Source: Desulfobacterales bacterium
Lineage (GTDB): Bacteria; Desulfobacterota; Desulfobacteria; Desulfobacterales; JAAELO01
DNA: 64,000 nucleotides
Direction of reading: 5' to 3'
NCBI GenBank assembly: GCA_024226555.1
Contig: JAAELO010000762.1
Span: 25,531 to 89,530, forward strand
The notes under the pieces are model-generated. The model was not told the DNA's origin and did not search any database. It saw nothing but the letters and a program-made list of their open reading frames with translations. Within the stretch, counting starts at the first letter, position 1. Each line of letters starts with the position of its first letter. The position numbers and the translations under genes were made by a program. Shown here piece after piece: positions 50,841-59,458 of this stretch.

Positions 50841-52160
50841 TTATCTGTTGTGGTGTTTTCTGTATTCGTTGATGTCTCTGTCCCATCCACCCTCAACTTC
50901 TTCTTCTTTCCAGAAGATATAAGGATTGGTTCTTGGATGCTGAACATTCTGTGGTACCGGATCAAGCTCACACTTTTCAATAAGTGTTTTGAAGCCCTGA
51001 CGAAGCATAAGTTCACCAAGACGCTCACGGTTCTTACCTTCTTCCATCCAGTAATCCCAAATAAGCTCGATAACATCTTTGATTGCCTGATAGTCATCTT
51101 CTTTGTTAACTTCAACAAAAGGAACAAGAAGAGAACCCATCTGAGCACCATCTACGATAGGTGCTTTTGCACCAACAAGCATGGAGCAACCAGTTTCTTT
51201 ACCAATATGAAGAGCTTTAGGCATTGTGTTGATGCAATGCATGCAACGAACACATTCTCTATCGTCTATTGAAAGTTTTCCACCTTCATACTTCATACAT
51301 TCTGATGGGCAAAGATCTACAACTTCTTTTACGATGTCAAATGGACCCCAGTCACGTCCTGAGTGAGCACCACCGTTAGAAGGAGTCTGACCATCAACAT
51401 AAGCCTGAACTTCAGCAGCATCTACCTGGATAGCGTCTTTCCAGGTACCGATGAAGGATATGTCTGAACGTGCAATAGATGCTACACATCCGTTTGGACA
51501 TCCGTCAAACTTAAACTTAAATTTGTAAGGGAATGCAGGTCTGTGAAGTTCATCCTGATATTCCATTGTAAGGTTGTAACATAGATCGTTTGTATCATAA
51601 CATGCAAATTCACATCTTGAAGTTCCAAGACAATCTGCTGGTGTTCTAAGGTTAGAACCTGATCCACCAAGATCCTGACCCATTTCGTGGGTTAGCTCAT
51701 AGAAAAATTCTTCAAGCTGAGGTGTTGTTGTTCCAAGAAGAATGATATCACCTGTGGAACCGTGCATGTTAGTCAAACCACTACCACGTAGATCCCAAAG
51801 ATCCATTAGTTGTGTTAGAAATTTTGTTGTGTAGTATTTACCACTTGGCTGAGCAACACGTACTGTATGGAAAGCTGCAACTCCAGGGAATGCGTCAGGT
51901 TGATCACAATATCTACCTATAATTCCACCACCATAACCGAAAACACCAACAATACCACCGTGCTTCCAGTGGGTTCTTCCATGCTTATAGGATAGTTCCA
52001 AAAGCCCAAGTAAATCATCACATACATCTACAGGTATTTGGTAGTCTATTCCTTTCTCGTTCTTAGCCCTTACTTCTGCTTCCCACTTAAGGTCGGAAAC
52101 AAAGCTTGGCCATGGACCTGATTCAAGCTGGTCCAATAAAGGGGTTTCATGCTTTGCCAT
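50841..52160 (-). CDS. dsrA: Dissimilatory sulfite reductase alpha subunit
   Basis: 439 residues with the typical HWKHGGIVGVFGYGGGIIGRYCD segment, the cofactor Cys groups CLGTSRCEFACYD and FKFDGCPNGCVASIARSD, and a ferredoxin domain with CPSECMKYEGG and CVRCMHCINTMPKAL. It is the catalytic partner of DsrB. GGAGG precedes the ATG by 6 bases. First gene of dsrABD, with a promoter in the 346-base upstream gap. The reductive type is supported by dsrD; a phylogenetic test would settle the lineage. Confidence 0.96.
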   Translation of the reverse strand: MAKHETPLLDQLESGPWPSFVSDLKWEAEVRAKNEKGIDYQIPVDVCDDLLGLLELSYKHGRTHWKHGGIVGVFGYGGGIIGRYCDQPDAFPGVAAFHTVRVAQPSGKYYTTKFLTQLMDLWDLRGSGLTNMHGSTGDIILLGTTTPQLEEFFYELTHEMGQDLGGSGSNLRTPADCLGTSRCEFACYDTNDLCYNLTMEYQDELHRPAFPYKFKFKFDGCPNGCVASIARSDISFIGTWKDAIQVDAAEVQAYVDGQTPSNGGAHSGRDWGPFDIVKEVVDLCPSECMKYEGGKLSIDDRECVRCMHCINTMPKALHIGKETGCSMLVGAKAPIVDGAQMGSLLVPFVEVNKEDDYQAIKDVIELIWDYWMEEGKNRERLGELMLRQGFKTLIEKCELDPVPQNVQHPRTNPYIFWKEEEVEGGWDRDINEYRKHHNR

Positions 52161-52507
52161 TGATTACCTCCATTAATAAATTTTCTTAACCTGACTGAAA
52201 AGAATTGTTCCTAATAGCACAAATTCAAACTTGCCAAGTCACTTCACCATTAACCTATTAAAAAAATTTAAATTGTTATTCCAACAACTTAAATAAAATA
52301 CTAATTAATTAAATCTTAAGAAATAATTAAAGATACAACTAAACGTCAGGATATAAGATTAAAGCGCCTTCTTGTCAATAAAAAAGGTTTTATAACCTGC
52401 TTTTCATATTATTAAGAGATACTTTTAACACATTATATTGATTTATTTTTCTCAAACTATCCCTATTTTGTATGAGCTAAAAAATCATTTAATCCGTAAT
52501 AAATTTT
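52161..52507. other. Upstream region of dsrA
   Basis: 346 AT-rich bases between the dsrA start and the stop of the unknown gene. No repeat or clear operator is seen. The sequence AACCTGCTTTTCATATTATTAAG could contain promoter-like parts, but I do not claim one. The dsr promoter must be here. Confidence 0.4.
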
Positions 52508-53599
52508 TTAAAAAAGATCAAATATTTTTTTTGCATGAATTTCTATATTGTTTCGTATCAGCGGAATATCCGGTGAGTTTTCATTGTATGAATCAATGAT
52601 ATCTTCACACATTTCAAAAAAATCATTAAAACATAATGAACTCATGTAGTTACAAAAACATTCTTTCAGGGAAATGTTTCCACCAACAAAAGGTTCCTTT
52701 TGAGAAAGGGCTTCTAAAAATCCATCAATAAAACCTTCTATGGCATGTTCTTTAGCCCACACAGTTTCATCAACACCATTTAACCTGTCTAACCTCATCC
52801 TTATCGAAAGACCTATAAAAAAAAATAATAAGCCATATAGTTTCATGTCGCTATCTGGTTCTTCTGTTTCAGCAAAAGGTGCGAACTGCCTTACAGTTAT
52901 AAGCTTTACATCCAAATTTTTATTTTCTTTCTTTAAAATAAAGTCACCGGCTGCATGGTGCCATGGAGATATTTGAGAAAATGAGTTTTCATCATAATAG
53001 AGAGTCATTATTTTTGAGCACTGTTTGTAGACCTCTATCTCTTCATCTTTTGTTAGGTAATAATTTCCGGACGGGTCCCAAACTATTATTTTTTGTGAGT
53101 CTTCATATGGTGATATGTGAAATTCACAGTAATTTTCAAACCAGTTTCCACAAAACATTGAAAGTTCTGTTTCTTCTGTTTGAATATCACCAGAAAAATA
53201 TATTTCAGGTATAAATTTAAAGCCTTTTTTATTAAGCTTTGAAAGAGAGTCTATCTCAAAATTCATACACATTTTTCCGGTTTCTGTAACAGCGGTATTT
53301 AAAACAAAACATAAATTATAACTATCCTGCTCAACCTCTATTCGGGCAGGATGATAAAATTTTCCATGTTTATCTAAAAAAATAGAGATATTTTTAACAT
53401 CTATATCTTTCAAAACAGGAATTTTTTCTATATTTTTTTCTAAAAATCTGTGGGCAGCTAAAAAAAAAGAGCCGTAAGTGATACTTTCATCGCTTTGGTT
53501 TCTTTTTTTTCTGTCATCAGGAATTAAATCATTCCACAGATCGCTATCTTTAAGGACTTTGTTGTTTGTGTGTGAGATGTAGTATTGGAAGTTCAGCAT
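52508..53599 (-). CDS. Conserved-looking hypothetical protein upstream of dsrA
   Basis: 363 residues, no signal or membrane segment. Segments such as FCGNWFENYCEFHISPYE, IVWDPSGNYYLTKDEEIEVY and ISPWHHAAGDFILKKENKNL stand out as possibly conserved, and the middle slightly recalls a kinase-like fold, but I cannot assign a family. It is the same strand as dsrA and lies upstream of it, so it is not simply part of dsrABD. Cytoplasmic location is likely. An acidic composition and many Phe/Tyr are typical of this genome. Confidence 0.5.
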   Translation of the reverse strand: MLNFQYYISHTNNKVLKDSDLWNDLIPDDRKKRNQSDESITYGSFFLAAHRFLEKNIEKIPVLKDIDVKNISIFLDKHGKFYHPARIEVEQDSYNLCFVLNTAVTETGKMCMNFEIDSLSKLNKKGFKFIPEIYFSGDIQTEETELSMFCGNWFENYCEFHISPYEDSQKIIVWDPSGNYYLTKDEEIEVYKQCSKIMTLYYDENSFSQISPWHHAAGDFILKKENKNLDVKLITVRQFAPFAETEEPDSDMKLYGLLFFFIGLSIRMRLDRLNGVDETVWAKEHAIEGFIDGFLEALSQKEPFVGGNISLKECFCNYMSSLCFNDFFEMCEDIIDSYNENSPDIPLIRNNIEIHAKKIFDLF

Positions 53600-53668
53600 G
53601 TTTTTTTAAGAGAGCAACATACCATAATTAAAATTTGAAATTTTTATACTATAATTGCTCTCTTTTAT

Positions 53669-54277
53669 CTATTCCTTAAAATCTTTTTCAAGTTCAGGTG
53701 GAATTTCATAACCCAGTTCAACCGCTTTTTTTGAATGCTCAATAGCGAGTTCCTTCTGGTTATCTTCAAGGTAAGCAAGTGCTAAATTAAAATGGGAAAC
53801 TGCAAAATTAGGTTCAAGTTTAAGGGCTTTTTTATTTGCCTCGATACTCTCTTTAATTTCTCCGTTCATCAGGTATGCATTTGCAAGAGTTGCCTGGGCC
53901 TGAAGAAATGAAGAGTTAAAAGATATGGCTTTTTTAAGGCTTTTTATAGCAGCTTCTACGTTTCCTCTCTGTAGTTCAACAAAACCAATATTTCCATGTC
54001 CTATTGAAAAACCAGCTCTGGCCTTAACAGCTCTTTTATTATAGTAAAGACAACCATCAAGATCATTTTTATATAGACAAATACCACCTAACTGAACATA
54101 GGCCTCAGCAAGGTTTGGGCTACATGATATAGCCTCCTGGAGTGATTGTTCAGCTTCGTCATATTTTTTCTGTCCAAGGTAGGCCACGGCCAAATTGTAA
54201 TGAGAGTTGCCGCATTCAGCATTTTGAGCTAACGCTGCTTTTTGCTTAGCTATGTACTCTTCAGCATTTTTTTCCAT
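53669..54277 (-). CDS. TPR-repeat protein
   Basis: 202 residues made of about five tetratricopeptide repeats, visible as recurring A-x-x-x-Y-L/G-x-x-x-x-x-x-x-A patterns: SHYNLAVAYLGQKKYDEAEQSL, AEAYVQLGGICLYKNDLDGC, IGHGNIGFVELQRGNVEAAI, LQAQATLANAYLMNGEIKES and SHFNLALAYLEDNQKELAI. TPR units bind proteins; no catalytic domain is attached and no signal is present. It lies 69 bases upstream of the unknown gene on the same strand, and the two may be co-transcribed. Partner unknown. Confidence 0.8.
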   Translation of the reverse strand: MEKNAEEYIAKQKAALAQNAECGNSHYNLAVAYLGQKKYDEAEQSLQEAISCSPNLAEAYVQLGGICLYKNDLDGCLYYNKRAVKARAGFSIGHGNIGFVELQRGNVEAAIKSLKKAISFNSSFLQAQATLANAYLMNGEIKESIEANKKALKLEPNFAVSHFNLALAYLEDNQKELAIEHSKKAVELGYEIPPELEKDFKE

Positions 54278-54544
54278 TTTTCAAAAACCTCAATTTATAT
54301 TATATTTCCAAATAAGAACTTAAATACATAATTTTATTAACAATTTTTGTCAATAAAATAGGATTGTTCAAAAACCATAGACATTATTTTCTAAAATCAC
54401 TGAAAAATATAATCATTTCAAAATATTTATCAACACTGAGTTTTTCTATTACTATAAATTTATCTAATTTTTATTTAATTAAAAAAATAAGTTTGGTTGA
54501 AGTTTTTAATTATTCCCTTTATATTCCAGTTTCAAATTTATTAA

Positions 54545-54594
54545 GGGAATCTCTAATTAATTTGATTTTGATTAAAAGCAATTATTAGATTCCC
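54545..54594. repeat. Family B short copy upstream of dapA
   Basis: GGGAATCTCTAATTAA and CAATTATTAGATTCCC form a 50-base palindromic copy, the smallest of the well-preserved ones. The rest of 54278-54627 is AT-rich without a gene; the short ORF there runs into this repeat and is rejected. Confidence 0.75.
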
Positions 54595-54627
54595 CAGAAT
54601 TAATTCATTAAGAAACGGGGGGTAATT

Positions 54628-55662
54628 ATGATCACAGGATGTTACACAGCTCTTGTGACTCCATTTACGGGGAAAACGGTTGATTATGATGAACTTACAA
54701 AATTAGCTGATTTTCAGATAGATAGTGGAATAACCGGAATTTTAGCAGTTGGAACAACAGGTGAAAGTCCTACTCTATCCTGGGAAGAACATAATACAAT
54801 AATTGAAAAAATATCTAATAAAACAAAGGGTAAATGCCTTTGTATTGCAGGAACAGGTAGTAACAATACAAAAGAATGCCTGCTTGCAACAGGTCACGCC
54901 AAAGATGCCGGTGTTGATGCTGTTCTTTTAGTTGATCCATACTACAACGGACCTAGTTCACTTGAAATCAGACGCGAATATATTGAACCAGTAGCCGAAA
55001 AATACCCCGACCTTGATATAATACCTTATGTTATTCCTGGTAGAACAGGAGCTCAGCTTTTACCTGAAGATTTAGCAATTATCTCTGAAAAATACAGTAA
55101 TGTAAGGTGTGTAAAAGAAGCTACCGGTGATCTTGAAAATATGGAAAAAACAAGAAAACTATGCATTGATAATTACAAGATATTTTCAGGGGATGATGCT
55201 CTCCTTTTCGAGATGATGAAAAACAAAAATATCGATGCAAGTGGTGTTATTTCAGTAGCTTCAAATATTGTTCCTGCTTCTGTTACAAAATTAGTTAGGC
55301 TAATGGAAAATAAAGAGTATGATGAAGCTAAAAAACTATTAGACGGATTAGCACCTCTTTTTGATATCACAACTGTTTTCACAAAAGAGATATCAAAATA
55401 TGGAGAAGTTACAGTTCGTGCCCGAAACCCACTCGGTTTAAAAACGCTAATGGCTGTTTTAGGTATGATAAAAGGTGGTGTAAGAAAACCACTTGGTAAA
55501 ATGACAAAACAGGGATTTGATAAAGTTGTTAATATTGCTAAAGAAGTTCAAAAGAATAATCCTGAGCTATTAAATCCAATATCTGAATTTTTTAATGTTG
55601 ATATTGAGGAAAAACTAGAAAATTCTGATAAAATGACAAATCTTTATTACAACGAATATTAA
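54628..55662 (+). CDS. dapA: Dihydrodipicolinate synthase family protein, long form
   Basis: 344 residues, about 50 longer than E. coli DapA at the C-terminus. Core motifs are intact: AVGTTGESPTLSWEEH, VDPYYNGPSS with the Tyr of the catalytic triad, PYVIPGRTGAQLLPEDL with the second Tyr and Arg, and VRCVKEATGDLEN with the Schiff-base Lys. So condensation of pyruvate with aspartate semialdehyde for lysine and peptidoglycan synthesis is likely. The extra tail (EEKLENSDKMTNLYYNEY) has no known domain. Preceded by a family B repeat and GGGG ribosome site, followed by a strong terminator. A paralogous aldolase is possible. Confidence 0.85.
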   Translation: MITGCYTALVTPFTGKTVDYDELTKLADFQIDSGITGILAVGTTGESPTLSWEEHNTIIEKISNKTKGKCLCIAGTGSNNTKECLLATGHAKDAGVDAVLLVDPYYNGPSSLEIRREYIEPVAEKYPDLDIIPYVIPGRTGAQLLPEDLAIISEKYSNVRCVKEATGDLENMEKTRKLCIDNYKIFSGDDALLFEMMKNKNIDASGVISVASNIVPASVTKLVRLMENKEYDEAKKLLDGLAPLFDITTVFTKEISKYGEVTVRARNPLGLKTLMAVLGMIKGGVRKPLGKMTKQGFDKVVNIAKEVQKNNPELLNPISEFFNVDIEEKLENSDKMTNLYYNEY

Positions 55663-55665
55663 AAA

Positions 55666-55701
55666 AAACCCCTTAAATAATTATTATTTAAGGGGTTTTT
55701 T
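55666..55701 (+). terminator. Intrinsic terminator after dapA
   Basis: AAACCCCTTAAATA pairs perfectly with TATTTAAGGGGTTT (14 bp, 5-base loop) and continues into TTTT. Only 3 bases follow the dapA stop. Confidence 0.92.
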
Positions 55702-55748
55702 GTATCTGCATACCTAATAAATAGAATATTGAGGCTAATTATATATTT

Positions 55749-56558
55749 CTATTTAGCTCTTTTTGTAGCAACTTCCTCATTTTTATCAAATTCACCCTCT
55801 TGAAACAGGATAAATTTAAGCCACTCAAACCCAAACTCAATCAAAGCTATGTCATCATCTTTTATATTCTTAAGGGTTTCTTCTTCAATATTATAAAGAG
55901 TTAAGAAAGTGCTTTCAAATATAAACCTTCTGAATTTCTCAGTGTTATAACTTATATCATAGAACATCTTTTTACTCTGTTCAGTTAACTTTACGCTCGA
56001 AGGTATGGATTTTTTACGAACAAGAATATTTGTCCATCCATCATTTACTCTATCACATTCAACAACACCTTCATGATCTCTCCAACTATTAACAGACCAG
56101 GTTTTATCTTCATCAAAACCTTTACAGTGTGGTTCTTCTACCATAAAGAAGAAATCTTCTTCGTCAGTTTCTTCTTCTGTATAACTTAGAGAAGCAACAC
56201 CAAGTGGATAATATCTGCATGTTGTGGGTCTGTCATCATAAATGATACAACCAACATCATCTTTAACAAAAGGACAGGATTCCCGTTCATCATCTAATAA
56301 TTTCAAAGTTGCAACAGGCATATCTGTATTTTTCAAAAGTTTAATTTCTGTATATAAAAGAAGAAATTCGTCGGAATTTAATTCCAGTCTTTTCTTCATT
56401 CTAATGACATCATAGGGAGTAAGCATGATATCTATTTTTCTGCAGCATGCCGTAAAACAGGAACAATCTTTATGGCAATCAAACTTAAATTCTGTATTTG
56501 GTCCCAACTGAACCGGAGCTAACTGGGGTTTATTTTTATTGTTTTCTGAGTTTTCCAT
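55749..56558 (-). CDS. YkgJ-family cysteine cluster protein
   Basis: 269 residues. The YkgJ pattern is clear: FKFDCHKDCSCFTACCRKIDI at the N-terminus, PFVKDDVGCIIYDDRPTTCRYYP in the middle, and the LTPYDVIRMKKRLELNSDEFL segment. These cysteines (about eight) probably bind zinc or an Fe-S cluster; the family's function is not settled. The C-terminus is longer than usual. It is 16 bases downstream of a small hypothetical gene on the same strand, so the two share an operon. Confidence 0.8.
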   Translation of the reverse strand: MENSENNKNKPQLAPVQLGPNTEFKFDCHKDCSCFTACCRKIDIMLTPYDVIRMKKRLELNSDEFLLLYTEIKLLKNTDMPVATLKLLDDERESCPFVKDDVGCIIYDDRPTTCRYYPLGVASLSYTEEETDEEDFFFMVEEPHCKGFDEDKTWSVNSWRDHEGVVECDRVNDGWTNILVRKKSIPSSVKLTEQSKKMFYDISYNTEKFRRFIFESTFLTLYNIEEETLKNIKDDDIALIEFGFEWLKFILFQEGEFDKNEEVATKRAK

Positions 56559-56574
56559 TTCTGTCTCCGTTGCT

Positions 56575-56946
56575 TTAGTATTTTAGATCATTAAACTGTT
56601 TGATAATAAATTTGGCGGGAAAGTCTTCTTTTGCAAGATAATTAAGAGATGTTTCAACAAAAGTATCCATTAATGATTGAAAAATCTTTTCTTTTTCTTC
56701 AATCTTTATAAGATTTCTCTCTTTAATTATTTCAAAAACAGCATAATCTCCTAACTTTTTTTGAATCTCCTTAAAATCTATTTCTTTATATTTATCATCT
56801 TTAAAAAGAGACTCTACAACAGGAACATTCATTCTTAAAATCAACTTAACATGACTTGCATCTATACCTATTTTTTTAGATGCATCAAAAATTTCAACTT
56901 TATAACCATTATCAAGATTAATTTCTCTATAAGATATCTCTTTCAT
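56575..56946 (-). CDS. Small hypothetical protein paired with a YkgJ gene
   Basis: 123 residues without signal or membrane segment. The N-terminal half is beta-rich (REINLDNGYKVEIFDASKKIG), and the C-terminal half is helical (IFQSLMDTFVETSLNYLAKED). No family recognised. It is the first gene of the YkgJ operon, so function may be linked to the Cys cluster protein. Confidence 0.5.
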   Translation of the reverse strand: MKEISYREINLDNGYKVEIFDASKKIGIDASHVKLILRMNVPVVESLFKDDKYKEIDFKEIQKKLGDYAVFEIIKERNLIKIEEKEKIFQSLMDTFVETSLNYLAKEDFPAKFIIKQFNDLKY

Positions 56947-57087
56947 AAATCCTCAAACTTAAATAAATCTTTAATTTTTTCAACACTTTATCTTTAATAA
57001 AAAATTCAAAATCAAAATAACATACATCTTTTTTATTTATTATTAAAGATATAAACTCCGGTTTATTAAATAAAAAAGGATATTTTA

Positions 57088-57215
57088 GGGAAGTCTAATA
57101 ATTGCCTTTTAACCGAACTACTTCGTTATTACTAAAAAAAAAATGTTTTAAAATCAGCTCTTTATTTTTTATAATGCCTTGTATTTCAATCAAAATACTA
57201 ATTATTAGAGTTCCC
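57088..57215. repeat. Family B element, long copy in reverse orientation
   Basis: GGGAAGTCTAATAATTGCCTTTTAACC and CTAATTATTAGAGTTCCC form the ends of this 128-base copy. Its interior TAATGCCTTGTATTTCAATC is the reverse of the 14.75 kb copy. It lies between the hypothetical gene start and the GAPDH end. Confidence 0.8.
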
Positions 57216-57283
57216 TTTAGCTAAAAATATCCTTTAAACTAATTACAAAATAGAAAAAATCAATTCTAATTTATTATTTTTTA

Positions 57284-58441
57284 TTAATTCATTTTATCAG
57301 CTATATTTATAATTCTTTCACAAAGCATATTAACATAACTTCCGAACTCATTATCGTACCATCCATAAATAACAGCCTGGTTTACAGAAGTTCCATTAAC
57401 ATCTGAACTATTACAATCAGTTTCATTTGATTCTATAATAGCAGCTGCCTTTGGAACACCTATTATATCTGAAGAAACGTTTTGTTTATCTGAATATATT
57501 AAATAACCATTACCTTCTTTTTCAGAAGTTTCCTTATATATAAGATTTAGATCCTCTTTAGAAATTAAACTATCTTTAATATTCACAACAAGTATTATAA
57601 GTGAACCTGTTGTAGTTGGAACCCTAACCGACTCGGCACTAAAACCAATTTTTTTCATCTCCGGAATTACAAGAGAAAGAGCTTTTGCAGCGCCCGTTGT
57701 TGTTAAAATTATATTGTTAAGGATGCTTCTGTTTTTTCTAAGATCTGTTTTTCCTTTTTTAGCAAGAGAGTCCAGAACATTTTGTGATCCTGTTGCAGCG
57801 TGGATAGTTGTCATAGCGCACGACATAATATTATCAGATCCATATTTATTTAAAAGAGGCTTTATCATATGGGCAAGGCAGGTTGTCGTACACGATGCAT
57901 TTGAAATTAAATTATGTTTTGTAGAATCATAATCAGATCCATTTATACCCATAACTGTAGTGATAGCATCTTCAGGCATATTTTTTGATGAATCTTTTAT
58001 TTTAAAAGGAGCAGATGCTACTACTTTTTTAGCTCCACCTTTAATATGTCCTTTTAAAAACCCTTTATCAGACTCATTAATTGTTGGATCCAGAAACTGC
58101 CCTGTTGTATCAACAACCAATTCAACTCCATTTTCTTTCCACTTTATATCCTGGGGGTTTCTATCAGTTCTTAAAAACTTAACTTTTATGCCATCTATAA
58201 CAATTGAACCATCTGATTCATTAATATTCTCAATTACAGAATCTTTTTTAAATCCATATAAAAAGCTGCTTAAAGATCCATATGTGGAATCTCTTTCAAC
58301 ATAATGGGCAATATCATTTATGGAAGTTCCTACTTCCCTTCCCAAATTTACAACGAGTTCGTCAAAGTATTTATGGCCAATCTGGTGCCAAACAGTTAGT
58401 TTTCCTATTCTTCCAAAACCATTAATTCCCAGTTTTTTCAT
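57284..58441 (-). CDS. Glyceraldehyde-3-phosphate dehydrogenase
   Basis: 385 residues, about 50 longer than typical GAPDH. NAD-binding GINGFGRIGKLTVW at the N-terminus; catalytic Cys in SNASCTTTCLAHM near residue 184; the His in TIHAATGSQ; substrate-binding region and GYDNEFGSY-like YGWYDNEFGSYVNM at the C-terminus. The cofactor-specificity loop is VNLGREVG, not the usual NDL, so NAD versus NADP cannot be read directly. It could act in gluconeogenesis or glycolysis. No partner gene such as pgk adjacent. The upstream region carries two family B copies. Confidence 0.9.
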   Translation of the reverse strand: MKKLGINGFGRIGKLTVWHQIGHKYFDELVVNLGREVGTSINDIAHYVERDSTYGSLSSFLYGFKKDSVIENINESDGSIVIDGIKVKFLRTDRNPQDIKWKENGVELVVDTTGQFLDPTINESDKGFLKGHIKGGAKKVVASAPFKIKDSSKNMPEDAITTVMGINGSDYDSTKHNLISNASCTTTCLAHMIKPLLNKYGSDNIMSCAMTTIHAATGSQNVLDSLAKKGKTDLRKNRSILNNIILTTTGAAKALSLVIPEMKKIGFSAESVRVPTTTGSLIILVVNIKDSLISKEDLNLIYKETSEKEGNGYLIYSDKQNVSSDIIGVPKAAAIIESNETDCNSSDVNGTSVNQAVIYGWYDNEFGSYVNMLCERIINIADKMN

Positions 58442-58530
58442 ATATGAACTCCTGAAATATTTTCAAATTTAATAAAATTATTATCTGCTAATAAATACAA
58501 TAAAAGCTTCTATAGCATAATTAGTACAAT

Positions 58531-58634
58531 GAATCTCTAATAAATAGAATTTTGGTTGAAATGCAACTTTTATAAAAGCTTTTGTTTTATAAAAAAAAAG
58601 CAGGTTCCATCAAAAGGGCTTTATTAGATATTCA
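58531..58634. repeat. Family B copy with diverged interior
   Basis: GAATCTCTAATAAATAGAATTTTGG and TTTATTAGATATTC form the ends. The interior GCTTTTGTTTTAT hairpin is different from the other copies. Upstream of GAPDH. Confidence 0.65.
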
Positions 58635-58765
58635 TTATTTAAAAATATCCATTAATAATGGTTTTTATATTTTTTTATCATACCTTATATAAAATGTTAT
58701 ATTTTTTTATTATAGTTATCTAAAAAATATATGTTATTAAGTAAAACTTTTATTTTTAATAAAGA

Positions 58766-58814
58766 TGACCTCTAATAATTATAATTTAAATCAATAACCA
58801 GTTATTAGTAGTTC
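58766..58814. repeat. Family B short, degenerate copy
   Basis: GACCTCTAATAATTATAATTT and AACCAGTTATTAGTAGTTC are a degenerate copy of about 49 bases, 27 bases before the RdgC-like start. The remaining bases in 58442-58840 are AT-rich with no gene. Confidence 0.5.
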
Positions 58815-58840
58815 ACACTAAATAGTTTAATGGAGTAAAT

Positions 58841-59455
58841 ATGGGAATTTTATCAGCCAGCGCCTCAATATCAAAATACAGAGTCGTAGGCGAAATAAGT
58901 GAGAAAATAATTGAAGTTGTAACTGAAGGGCTTAAAAAAAATACCATTATAGATATAGATGATGGGACAGCTGAAGTATCAGTAGGATGGACCTCTACAC
59001 AAAATAATTTCAAACCTTATTTTGAAGATTCATCTTTTCTTGTGGGCCAGTTCTTTATTTTTTCTTTAAGGGTGGACAAAAAAAAGGTACCTGCAAAGGT
59101 TCTTAAAAAACATGTAACACTTCAAACAGACAAAAAACTTGAAGAAACAGGTAAAGAGTTTATTTCAAAAAGTGAAAAGCAGAGAATTAAAGAACAGATC
59201 AATGAGATGCTTTTGATGAAAATGCACGCAACACCAAATACTTACGATCTTATATGGAATTTTGAAGATAAAGAACTTCTTTTTTTTACTACTCAAAAAG
59301 CTGCTAATGAAGAACTTGAAACGCTATTTTCAAAGTCATTTGGATTAACTTTAATCAAAATGTTTCCATATACTATTGCAGATCTTACACTTGATCTGAG
59401 TGAAGATGATAAAGATAAATTAAATAAATTAATACCTGCAAATTTTAAGGAATAA
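58841..59455 (+). CDS. RdgC-like recombination-associated protein, short form
   Basis: 204 residues. The middle is RdgC-like: LRVDKKKVPAKVLKKHV, a KSEKQRIKEQINEML stretch and DLIWNFEDKELLFFTTQKAANEELETLF. E. coli RdgC is about 300 residues and forms a ring around DNA, inhibiting RecA. This copy lacks roughly the C-terminal third, which could be supplied by the next gene, 3 bases downstream. GGAGTAAAT ribosome site is well placed. Next to the candidate origin and dnaN, so a role in replication/recombination balance is reasonable. Confidence 0.7.
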   Translation: MGILSASASISKYRVVGEISEKIIEVVTEGLKKNTIIDIDDGTAEVSVGWTSTQNNFKPYFEDSSFLVGQFFIFSLRVDKKKVPAKVLKKHVTLQTDKKLEETGKEFISKSEKQRIKEQINEMLLMKMHATPNTYDLIWNFEDKELLFFTTQKAANEELETLFSKSFGLTLIKMFPYTIADLTLDLSEDDKDKLNKLIPANFKE

Positions 59456-59458
59456 TAA

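Noticed and set aside
50633-51272. ORFs on either strand overlapping dsrA and dsrB
   Set aside because: They are frame shadows inside well-supported dsr genes, with no ribosome site or family.
54364-54588. 74-residue ORF before dapA
   Set aside because: AT-rich composition, no ribosome site, and it ends inside a family B repeat.
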